In this document: in pieces, positions 1 through 6,787 of the stretch
Layout of the letters: the number at the start of each line of letters is the position of its first letter
How positions within the stretch are numbered: the stretch's first letter is position 1
Source of the DNA: Zelonia costaricensis
Lineage: Eukaryota > Euglenozoa > Kinetoplastea > Trypanosomatida > Trypanosomatidae
Direction: 5' to 3'
Assembly (NCBI GenBank): GCA_030849075.1
Contig: JASAOO010002890.1
Span: 1-12,459 of the forward strand
Length of the DNA: 12,459 nucleotides
Notes under the pieces: model-generated
What the model saw: only the letters and a program-made list of their open reading frames with translations
What the model was told of the DNA's origin: nothing
Database searches by the model: none
Program-made: the position numbers and the translations under genes

Positions 1-105
1 CAAGGGTTATGCGAGCGGCAATTCCGTGCAGGAGAGGTGTGAGAGCTTGAGAGTGGATTAAGATCCTACAGAGGTTGGGAGTGGACGGAGTGGTCGGAGT
101 GCGGA

Positions 106-137
106 GGGAGGGGGGAGGGGGCGTTGGGTGGGGTGGG
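106..137 (+). repeat. G-block cluster, G-quadruplex capable
   Basis: Six G runs of 3 to 6 bases (106-108, 110-115, 117-121, 126-128, 130-133, 135-137) are separated by 1 to 4 bases, which satisfies the usual four-run quadruplex pattern on the plus strand. In the minus-strand transcript the same stretch is a C-rich pyrimidine tract, which could instead serve trans-splicing of a gene beyond the left edge. Confidence 0.6.
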
Positions 138-645
138 TGTGTGCGTGTTTGTGTGTTTATGTTTCACAGGGTCAGGGGAGCGGCAGCATGTGAACGTGGT
201 AGAGGGGAAGAGTGAGAGAGAGGCATCGTGTGGAAGGCGCGCTGCGGCAAGCAGGGGAAGTCAGCAAGGCACCTGGGCCAGAGGTACGTCGCGTGTACCT
301 GATCGACTTGTCGACGCCCACCAAGTGCGAGGCTCATGCGCCGACCCTCGTTGAGGGGCTGCCGGTACGGTACAGTGCGCGGGAGCAGGGGGGGGGGGGA
401 AAGGCAGGGGTTGAGCGGAAGGGGTACCAGCGGCACGGTCGTCGAGCGTTGAGAGGGAGGAGAAACTCGACTTCCTTCGTATCGCGGGCTGTCGAGCTCT
501 GCGTCGGGCGGCGATGCGCCACAACGCAGAGCGCAACCGGCTTGGCTCTTGTCACCCAGACGAAGGTCAGAGCGGAATATCGCAAAGGGGCGGGAGCGGA
601 AGGGGGGGGGGGGAGGCGGCCCCGCGACCCGGCCTCGAGTCGTTC

Positions 646-664
646 CACACACACACACACACAC
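646..664. repeat. CA/GT microsatellite
   Basis: This is an uninterrupted CA dinucleotide array on the plus strand, followed by two imperfect ACGCATAC units. It lies 33 bases after the 12-G run at 602-613. Confidence 0.9.
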
Positions 665-923
665 GCATACACGCATACAAAAGCACCCCCCTCCCACCGC
701 TCCCCACACGACTCGCAGCTTTACAGAGCGAGAGGGAGGAAGGGAGACGGGCTGCGGCTGCGGGGATGTGAACGGAGGCGAGAGGCGGTGCAACAGGGTG
801 TCGCGGGCAGGAGTCCGAGTATGGCCGGGTAGTTGAGGCCCGCCGTGCACCGCTTTTCTCCACTCTCGCACACCCTCGCGTCATCTCAGTTGCACGTTCC
901 CGCTCCCCCTCCATTGGCGCCGC

Positions 924-949
924 GGGGAGGGGAGGGGGGGGAGCAGGGG
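924..949 (+). repeat. Second G-block cluster, G-quadruplex capable
   Basis: There are G runs at 924-927, 929-932, 934-941 and 946-949, with loops of 1 to 4 bases. As at 106-137, the complementary transcript strand is an almost pure C/T tract. A looser block of the same kind sits at 1091-1112. Confidence 0.55.
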
Positions 950-1319
950 CGATTGCGGCACGTGGCGGAGCAGGGACCAATATATCGAACGGAAAAACAG
1001 AAGAGAAGCCGAAACGCAAAACGAAAACGAAGGGAAGGGCACGAGGACGCTGCAGTCACGTTGGCGAAGGCGGAATCGGCACGCGACGGAGGGGGGAGGG
1101 GAGTAAAGGGGGTGCCAGCGAGTCGGGCTGGGCCGAGCTGCAGAGAGACAGGGGACGGAGGTGCACAGGGATGCGGACCTCAGCGACACGGCGTTGCCAC
1201 GTCTGTGGCTGCCGCCTCACGCCCACGCCCCGCACGTACCTCCTTCCTGTGAAGGGAGGACACGCCTGCTGCATTGCTGCTCTGTCACTTCGCGTGGCTG
1301 CGGCTGTGGGCGCACAGCC

Positions 1320-1956
1320 TCAGGGCGGGCACTCCACCTCCAGCCGCCGCGCCACCTGCGCGAGCTCAAAGACGTGCGCGTCCTCCGCCCCCATCGCACG
1401 GAGTGAGTCCGCCAGACGGTACAGGTACTCGCGGTTGGGGCCGCTCGCCCCCTGCGCGTTGAGAATCTGCCGCGCCATCGCCTCCGTCGTGTCTGGGCCG
1501 AGGTAGTCCGCGTTGTCCTCGGTCGCGTTGTAGCACAGACACACCAAGCGCCTCCCCTGCGTCTCGACTCCCTTCTCCGCGAGACGCAGCTCGTGGTCGG
1601 CTTCCCCAGCGACGGGTGGGTGGGCATCGTAGAGCGTGACCAGAAGACGCTCATACCCGCCCTGCTCGCGCACGTCGAGGGCGTTGAAGATCTTATTGAG
1701 CTTCTCAGGGTCGGCCGGCAGCTGGTACCCCTTGCCGTACACCCGCTCCTCCTTGTCCGCGGAGGGCAGCAGCGTCACGACGCGACCGGGCTTGCCCGGT
1801 ACCCCGCGGTGATCACGCGAGCCCTGGTAGAAGACGCGGGTGTAGCCCTTGATGTATGTCTNAGGTGGTGTCGTCGAAGGACGGCAGACCGAACTGCTCG
1901 TGGTAGTGCGTGGCCGCGGGTGCCGGCGATACCGCCGACGGGGTTGGCACAGACAT
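1320..1956 (-). CDS. ChaC-type gamma-glutamylcyclotransferase, interrupted by an N
   Basis: This is a probable cytosolic ChaC-family enzyme, which cleaves glutathione to 5-oxoproline and Cys-Gly. Visible family hallmarks are YIKGY, FYQGS-DHRG, PGRVVTLL, the YGKGYQL strand, DVREQGGY and the C-terminal block with DNADYLGP and REYLYRLADSLR. The Glu of VREQGGY (codon 1665-1667) matches the catalytic acid of human ChaC1. The ATG at 1956 is the first ATG after a plausible trans-splice acceptor. It gives 31 residues ending FDDTT, then an N at 1862, after which the frame shifts by one base into 179 family-like residues ending ECPP and TGA. The family's GYGSL substrate-binding loop belongs exactly at the N and is absent. 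I infer an assembly gap rather than a dead gene. The family call is firm. Activity on glutathione versus trypanothione-pathway substrates cannot be judged. Confidence 0.9.
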
Positions 1957-2092
1957 GGGCGTACGAGACAGTGGTTGTAACCGATAAGCACACGCAGTTG
2001 CAGCAAAGAAAACAAGCCGGCTAGATGAAATGGAACAGGGCTTCGGAGAACACGTATATGGAGCCGCTGTAGTGGCTGTGTGGTGCACTGAG

Positions 2093-2218
2093 CTGCACCC
2101 ACATGTGTGAGTGTGCGCGCATGCATACGAGGGCGCACGAAATGCATGAACAGAAGCAGGAGAGAGGAAGGAAGGCAGGAGGAAGGACGGGAAGGGGGCT
2201 AGGTAAGGAAGAGGACGG
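2093..2218 (-). promoter_or_regulatory. Candidate spliced-leader acceptor of the ChaC-like gene
   Basis: On the minus strand a long C/T-rich tract (2218 down to about 2148) is followed by the first clear AG downstream of it at 2094-2093. No ATG occurs between this AG and the chosen start at 1956, which implies a 5' UTR of about 136 nucleotides. A second possible acceptor is the AG at 2022-2021, after a shorter pyrimidine stretch. This is inferred from the trypanosomatid rule of pyrimidine tract followed by AG. Confidence 0.45.
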
Positions 2219-2437
2219 CACACACACACGTGTGCGCTTGGGTGCTGGCGTCCTCTGTGGGCTGCAAAGGGCTCTCGCCGCAACGTCACCGTGAGGACAG
2301 TCGCGAGAGACGACCTGCACCATCATTGTGGCGTGCATAAGCGTAGACACACGACTCTGTGCTTGGAGCTCAGTAGATGCGAGGCGCAGCAGTGATGTTC
2401 GAGTGAAGAAATGCCGCCTCGCTCCCCTTGGCTGCTG

Positions 2438-2462
2438 CCCCAACCCCGCTGGACGGTTGGGG
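2438..2462. repeat. Perfect 8-bp inverted repeat beside a G-rich tract
   Basis: CCCCAACC at 2438-2445 pairs perfectly with GGTTGGGG at 2455-2462 around a 9-base loop. The right arm runs straight into a G-rich tract that continues to about 2490. It lies in a presumed 3' UTR. Its function is unknown, and it could be chance in such GC-rich DNA. Confidence 0.5.
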
Positions 2463-3035
2463 GGGAGGGGGGAGGGGGAGGGCGTAGGTGGCAACGCGGC
2501 TTGGCATGCGGAGTTCCTCTTGTGTGAGTGTCACATATTCTGCGCACGCGTCGGCAGCACGGCACGCCTCTCGAGTGAGCCAGGCGTCGATGGGGCCCGG
2601 GCGCCGAAGATGGTGTGGTGCACCGTTGTGTGTATGCGTGTGTGTTCGTGTGGCGTCAGTGGGACCCAGCCATCGTGTGTGGCCCACCTCCGTGCTGGCC
2701 CCGCTGCTGCACCCGGCGGAGGGGGGGGCACCCTGTAGGAGACAAAGCCATGGAGCGGCGAATGCGTGACCTTCGCCGTTGGATCTATGCCGAGGGGCGG
2801 TCGAAGTAGAAGGAAAGAAGCGAAGTCGCCCAAAAGTCTGGTGCCGTCGTCGATGGTGCACACGAGGCTCGGGCTGCTCTCTTCACGTCCTCCCTTAGGT
2901 CGCCCCCGTTCTATTGTGAGTTGGTATGGACTCGAGTTGGGGGGGGGGGCGCACGGCCTTGAGCGTCTGTAACGGGGGAGAGGTAGCGCATGCCTGTGGG
3001 CACACAGCAAGAGCGACGGCGTACCCGTCGCGTCG

Positions 3036-5255
3036 CTACGTACGAGGCCGCTGCGAGGCCACGACGTTCCCGGTGGCTCGATCAATGTGAAAGATGTTTA
3101 GCGGGGGCGGAGGCGGGAGACGCGGCAGGGGCGGCGCCGACGGTGCGGTCGAGGACCGTGCGGGCTGCGGCGGAGCTGGCGACGACTGCGGTGACGATCG
3201 TGACGTCGCCTGCGCATCCCCGTCGCCGCTGCCACTGTTCGCGGACGGCACCGACGACAACGACACGGACGGCGGAGGCGATGCCTTGTCGGAGAAGGGT
3301 CGGCGGGTGGCTGAGGAGCGCATGCTGACGCTACCCCGGTGCCGACGCACTGCGGGTGCAGACCCGCCGGCCGCGTCGGTGACCCACGAAAACGGATTCC
3401 CGTCAGCCCCGTCTTTTGACGCCGCGGCGGCGTCAGCTGCGTTGCTGTCGTCGTCGTCAGCATCCACGCTGGCGTTGCCCTCGGGTGCGTCGCCTCCATG
3501 GCGGCGCTCGCCCTTGCTGGCACGGCCGCGGGCGATGCTGGACGGCACGTACAGGGCCGTCTTGCGTCCGGCCGGGGATGCAGCGGCAGCGGCGCCAGCC
3601 CCACCATCGCCGCTGCTACCGCTGTCCGCGGCGCCCTCCTCCCCGTCACTCCTCTGCGGATGCGCGTGTGTGCGTTGCGCCTCCTGGGGGTGTGCAGACT
3701 GTGGCGCAGCTGGTGGCGCCTCCTGTCCGGTTGTGAAGTTCGGCGACGAGGCAGACGCGAAGCCGTGTTCCACCAGGGCTGTGGCGTACTGGTGCAGCTG
3801 CTTCTCCTCCCTATCGGCGTCGCTGAGGGTGAAGCGGCGCTGCAGCTGCAGCGGGGGCAGCGCGCCCAGCACGGAGATGGAGCGGGGGTCCTTCGGCGAT
3901 CCGGCCCCACTCGTGAGCCCGGCCGCCGCCTTCACGTTCCGCGTGGTGGCTGCCGCAGGTGCCGCTTGTGTGGAGGGGCGACCGGCGTGCGGCTGCGAGT
4001 TCCCGCGGACCGGCTTGCTCGACACGGTTGCCGCGGCGCCAGGCGGCTGCAGCCGCAGCAGCGACGGCCGCTGCGTGGCACAGTCGGGTGCCGCCATGGC
4101 TGTCAGCGACGTCAACGTGTTCACGTCGTTGTCGCTGCCGCCACGCGTGATGGCGTGGGTGGAGGAGGAGGGGGTGGTGTTGGGCGGCGGGACCATCCCG
4201 ATGGCGTTCCACGGCACCTCGGTGATCCCTGTGCGTGCCACCGCTTTACCCACGCCGTACTCCCGCGCGTGCAGCGACACAAGCCCGCCGCGCGGTGCGT
4301 TCCCGTGCTGCTCCTCCTCCCCGCTGAAGTTCTGCAGCGCACGCTGAGGCTCGTTGTCGGGTGGCAGTGACACCGAGGACGAAAACACTGGTCTCTGCTG
4401 CTGCTGCTCATGCTGCTGCTGTGGATGTAGTGGGTGCTGGGGGGCGATGCCAAGCTGGTGCTGCAACTCCTCCTCATCCATTCGCCGCTGCTGCAGCTGC
4501 CGCCACTGCTGGAAGGACGAGGTGCGAGCCAGCGACATTACGGTCGGGTAGTCTGCCACAGCGCCCCCCTCAGCCGCACTGCCACCGCCACCACGCGCCC
4601 CGGCGTGGGACTCTTCGCGCCGGCGCTTTGCTGAGCCTCGCTGACGGTGGGCAGCGGCGTGACTCTGCCGGTCGGCGACGGCCGTGGCCGCGGTGGCGGC
4701 GAGGGAACGCTCCCACTGCAGGTGCCGCCAGCGCCGGCGATGGTACGGGACGTACAGGGTCTTGTCCGACGCGTAGCCGAGCACGTACACGGCGTTGAGG
4801 TAGTAGAGACAGCAGCAAGCGACTTCGAGGACGAGGAGCGCGCCGTAACCACTGCTTCGCCACGCATGCGACGACGGGTTGTACAGCTGCCACGCAGCAC
4901 CGGTCGCCGGCAGCGGCGATGACGCCGGGGTCGCCCACTGCGGCGTGAGGATGTCCTTGTAGATCATCGCAAAGGAGGCGAAGAAGACCCGCAGCACCCA
5001 GAGCGGAACGAAGCCACCGAGCACGCCGGCGATGTGGCACCACATCCCCGCCGTCAGCAGATAAGTGGAGAGGAGCTGCCCGATAACAGCTGCGAGCTCG
5101 AAGACGAGGAGCGCCTCTTGAACCCCCATCAGCGCGTAGAAGAGGGTGAGGGTGTGATAGCGCCGCGAGACCACCGCGCGAACGCTGAGCAGGACGACAT
5201 CGGCGAAGGTGAAGACGAGGAAGAAGGAGAGGACGACGTGGTAGGAGAGCGCCAT
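3036..5255 (-). CDS. Multi-pass membrane protein with long low-complexity tail, function unknown
   Basis: This encodes 739 residues of a family I do not recognise. Hydrophobic segments lie at about residues 5-28, 36-58, 72-98 and 137-160, giving roughly four membrane spans. The residue 100-136 loop may face the lumen or exterior. A basic juxtamembrane stretch follows (YHRRRWRHLQW, 171-181). The remainder to 739 is low-complexity and probably cytosolic: a Gln-rich piece (278-288), an acidic run (598-604), Ser/Ala/Pro/Gly stretches and a poly-Pro run (714-719). More ordered-looking islands are 236-269 (likely helical), 473-500, 565-590 and the last 20 residues, beginning LNIFHIDR. RRFTLS and RRHRGSVS look like basophilic kinase sites. 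The open frame extends upstream, but only from a TTG. The ATG at 5255 is the first ATG after a strong acceptor and sits just before the first membrane span. The stop is TAG. Confidence 0.88.
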   Translation of the reverse strand: MALSYHVVLSFFLVFTFADVVLLSVRAVVSRRYHTLTLFYALMGVQEALLVFELAAVIGQLLSTYLLTAGMWCHIAGVLGGFVPLWVLRVFFASFAMIYKDILTPQWATPASSPLPATGAAWQLYNPSSHAWRSSGYGALLVLEVACCCLYYLNAVYVLGYASDKTLYVPYHRRRWRHLQWERSLAATAATAVADRQSHAAAHRQRGSAKRRREESHAGARGGGGSAAEGGAVADYPTVMSLARTSSFQQWRQLQQRRMDEEELQHQLGIAPQHPLHPQQQHEQQQQRPVFSSSVSLPPDNEPQRALQNFSGEEEQHGNAPRGGLVSLHAREYGVGKAVARTGITEVPWNAIGMVPPPNTTPSSSTHAITRGGSDNDVNTLTSLTAMAAPDCATQRPSLLRLQPPGAAATVSSKPVRGNSQPHAGRPSTQAAPAAATTRNVKAAAGLTSGAGSPKDPRSISVLGALPPLQLQRRFTLSDADREEKQLHQYATALVEHGFASASSPNFTTGQEAPPAAPQSAHPQEAQRTHAHPQRSDGEEGAADSGSSGDGGAGAAAAASPAGRKTALYVPSSIARGRASKGERRHGGDAPEGNASVDADDDDSNAADAAAASKDGADGNPFSWVTDAAGGSAPAVRRHRGSVSMRSSATRRPFSDKASPPPSVSLSSVPSANSGSGDGDAQATSRSSPQSSPAPPQPARSSTAPSAPPLPRLPPPPPLNIFHIDRATGNVVASQRPRT

Positions 5256-5271
5256 GGGGTCGAAAGCAAAG

Positions 5272-5282
5272 AAAAAAAAAAA
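5272..5282. repeat. A11 tract (U11 in the transcript) just before the start codon
   Basis: In the minus-strand mRNA this is an 11-base U run within a larger U-rich stretch ending 16 bases before the ATG at 5255. No AG lies between the run and the ATG, so it is unlikely to direct splicing to this start. It should remain inside the 5' UTR if the acceptor at 5419 is used. Confidence 0.75.
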
Positions 5283-5418
5283 CAGAAAACAGTGTATGCG
5301 GGTTGGCAGTGAGTTGCGTCTTGATGTGCAACACGTTCTCGGCGTCCCGCTAGCCTCTCGCTGTGCAATCCAGTGGAACCGCGCGTCGAGGTTGGTGGTG
5401 GTGCAGTGCGCTGATGAT

Positions 5419-5447
5419 CTACGGCAGAAGAGAAACAAACAAAAAAG
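5419..5447 (-). promoter_or_regulatory. Candidate spliced-leader acceptor of the membrane-protein gene
   Basis: The minus strand reads as a T-rich tract (CTTTTTTGTTTGTTTCTCTTCTGCCGT) ending directly in AG at 5420-5419, the strongest trans-splice acceptor in the window. It predicts a 5' UTR of about 163 nucleotides with no ATG before 5255. It therefore settles the start against the longer open frame that begins at 5438. Confidence 0.65.
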
Positions 5448-5921
5448 CCTCTAGTGGTTTGGCATTCTTCGCTTCTGCCGTCGGGTACGCGCTTGTGCGT
5501 GTAGGTAAGTGTGGGTGTGTGTCAGTGTCGGAAAAAAGGGCGACGTGTAGGAGTGGGAGACAGAGGTTGATGTACATCGCACGGCGTAGACACAGAAGCG
5601 ACGCGCATGATGCGTGCGCGCGAGCAGCGATCGGATGAGGAGGGCGGGGTGGTGGTGGCCAGCTCAGCTGTGACATAGCTCCAGGGCAACAACCCTCACG
5701 TAAGCGCGAAGCCACCGCCCTGCCCTCACGTCCACCACTCAATTGCGTGCCAGGCCTTCTTCCTTTTCCCGCTTCGATGCGGCGTGCTGCTGGTCAGGCG
5801 GCGAGAGCGAGAGAGAGCGAGCGGGAGGAGCGCGGCTCATCGACGTTGACGTTGTGGGCTTCACTGGTTCAAGAAGACGAAGATACGGGGAAGGGAAGGG
5901 GGGTAGGGGGAGTGACAAGGA

Positions 5922-5936
5922 GTGTGTGTGTGTGTG
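5922..5936. repeat. GT/CA microsatellite
   Basis: An uninterrupted GT array on the plus strand inside the spacer, just after a G-rich block. Confidence 0.85.
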
Positions 5937-6526
5937 CTTGGTTCAACAATATCCACATGCGCAGCATCGCACACGCGCGCACACCACCAACGACGTGTGC
6001 GGTTTGCGCTGAGTCGAGAACTGCACGAGCCTATTCATCGAGGTGAATGAGGGGAGGGCTTGAGAGGGGGCAGGGTTGCCGATCGATCAGACGTGGTTCA
6101 GCGTACACGGGGGAGGGGTGAAGAAGAAGAAGGGAAAAGAAGCGGTGCATACATCGTGGACAGCGGTGATGGTGGTTCGCGCAACGCAAGAGAGCCAACG
6201 AAGAAAAGAAGATAACAGGAATGGGGGTACTCGCACCGCGCGTGGCAGTCCGCGGCTGGAGCGATTGGATACATCTGCGGCGCTTCCTCTTTTTTTTTTT
6301 GGAGGGGGTGGGGAGGGGTTTGTCCGCTGCGGTGCATCGGGAAGCGGCCCGCGTTGAATTTCCGCATTGCAGCCGGAAGAAGAGAAGAAAGAGAGAGACG
6401 AGCGCGGGAGGCTGGGTGAGGGGGGGGGGTGGAAGGGAGGGACGGCGGTGTTCGGCATCGCGTGGTGGTCCGGCTGCTGCGCCATCAAGTCCATTAGCCC
6501 TTCATCCCTCCCCCTCCCTCCCCCGG

Positions 6527-6549
6527 CACACACACACACACACACACAC
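6527..6549. repeat. CA/GT microsatellite
   Basis: About 11 CA units on the plus strand, directly preceded by a C/T-rich stretch (6500-6524). Confidence 0.9.
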
Positions 6550-6787
6550 CGGCCGGCGCTCGTGTGGTTGGTGCCCTTGCGAGTCTGTCACACGCTCTCT
6601 TCCGTTTCTGGAAGATGTGCAAGCAGGCACGGACACAAGTAGAGGGGGTGGAACCTCAACAAAACCATAATACAGGCTGATGCGCCACACGGGTGTGCGC
6701 GTCGTTGCCGTCATCATCAGACCCAAACACACTCGCACACACACATACAAACGTGCATATTCAATGCCGCACGCATGAACGTGCCCA

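Larger units (their letters stand above)
1..1319. other. Spacer downstream of the ChaC-like gene; no gene seen
   Basis: This stretch lies 3' of the ChaC-like gene in the direction of transcription, so it should hold that gene's 3' UTR and possibly the trans-splicing signal of the next gene beyond the left edge. The plus strand is strongly G-rich, so the transcript is C- and pyrimidine-rich. There are two uninterrupted 12-G runs (388-399 and 602-613), a CA microsatellite near 646-664 and several G-block clusters. Open frames of up to about 235 codons exist on both strands. Their translations are Arg/Pro/Ser-rich with runs templated by microsatellites (VCVCV, THTHT) and do not look like folded proteins, so I treat the region as non-coding. 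Confidence 0.75.
1957..3035. other. Spacer between the membrane-protein gene and the ChaC-like gene
   Basis: This holds the 3' UTR of the upstream membrane-protein gene and the 5' UTR and acceptor of the ChaC-like gene. Simple features include a GT-rich stretch near 2619-2660, an 11-G run at 2939-2949, purine-rich plus-strand tracts at 2160-2215, and a hairpin next to a G tract near 2438-2490. The part from about 2280 to 2860 is less repetitive than the other spacers but carries no convincing open frame on either strand. Confidence 0.7.
5256..6787. other. Spacer between the pseudokinase gene and the membrane-protein gene
   Basis: About 1.5 kb presumed to hold the 3' UTR of the pseudokinase gene and the 5' UTR of the membrane-protein gene. 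It contains GT/CA arrays (5922-5936, 6527-6549, and shorter ones near 5510 and 6730), an 11-T run at 6290-6300, a 10-G run at 6420-6429, and purine-rich plus-strand blocks near 5880-5910 and 6110-6140. Open frames of 90-150 codons are present, but their translations are microsatellite-derived or homopolymeric, so I call no gene here. Confidence 0.7.

Noticed and set aside
646..664. CA/GT arrays as a CRISPR-like or tandem functional repeat
   Set aside because: They are plain dinucleotide microsatellites with no spacer structure, common in trypanosomatid intergenic DNA.
164..871. A 235-codon minus-strand open frame in the left spacer
   Set aside because: Its translation is Pro/Arg/Ser-rich with microsatellite-encoded VCVCV runs and homopolymer-encoded PPPPPP. 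There is no motif or domain-like pattern.
1320..1956. Reading the ChaC-like gene as a true pseudogene
   Set aside because: The only defect coincides with an ambiguous base. The rest of the domain, including the catalytic Glu, is intact, so a sequence gap is the simpler explanation.
3094..4347. A 417-codon plus-strand open frame opposite the membrane-protein gene
   Set aside because: It lies antisense to the low-complexity tail, with Ala/Ser/Gly/Cys-rich translation and no recognisable motifs. GC-rich third positions leave long shadow frames.
5256..5438. A 61-codon N-terminal extension of the membrane protein
   Set aside because: It begins with TTG upstream of the likely acceptor at 5419, and its downstream part is templated by the U-rich leader (poly-Phe). 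The first ATG is at 5255.
6087..6545. A 152-codon minus-strand open frame in the spacer
   Set aside because: It consists of repeat-derived VCVC, PPPPKKK and FFFF stretches from microsatellite and homopolymer DNA, so it is probably untranslated region.
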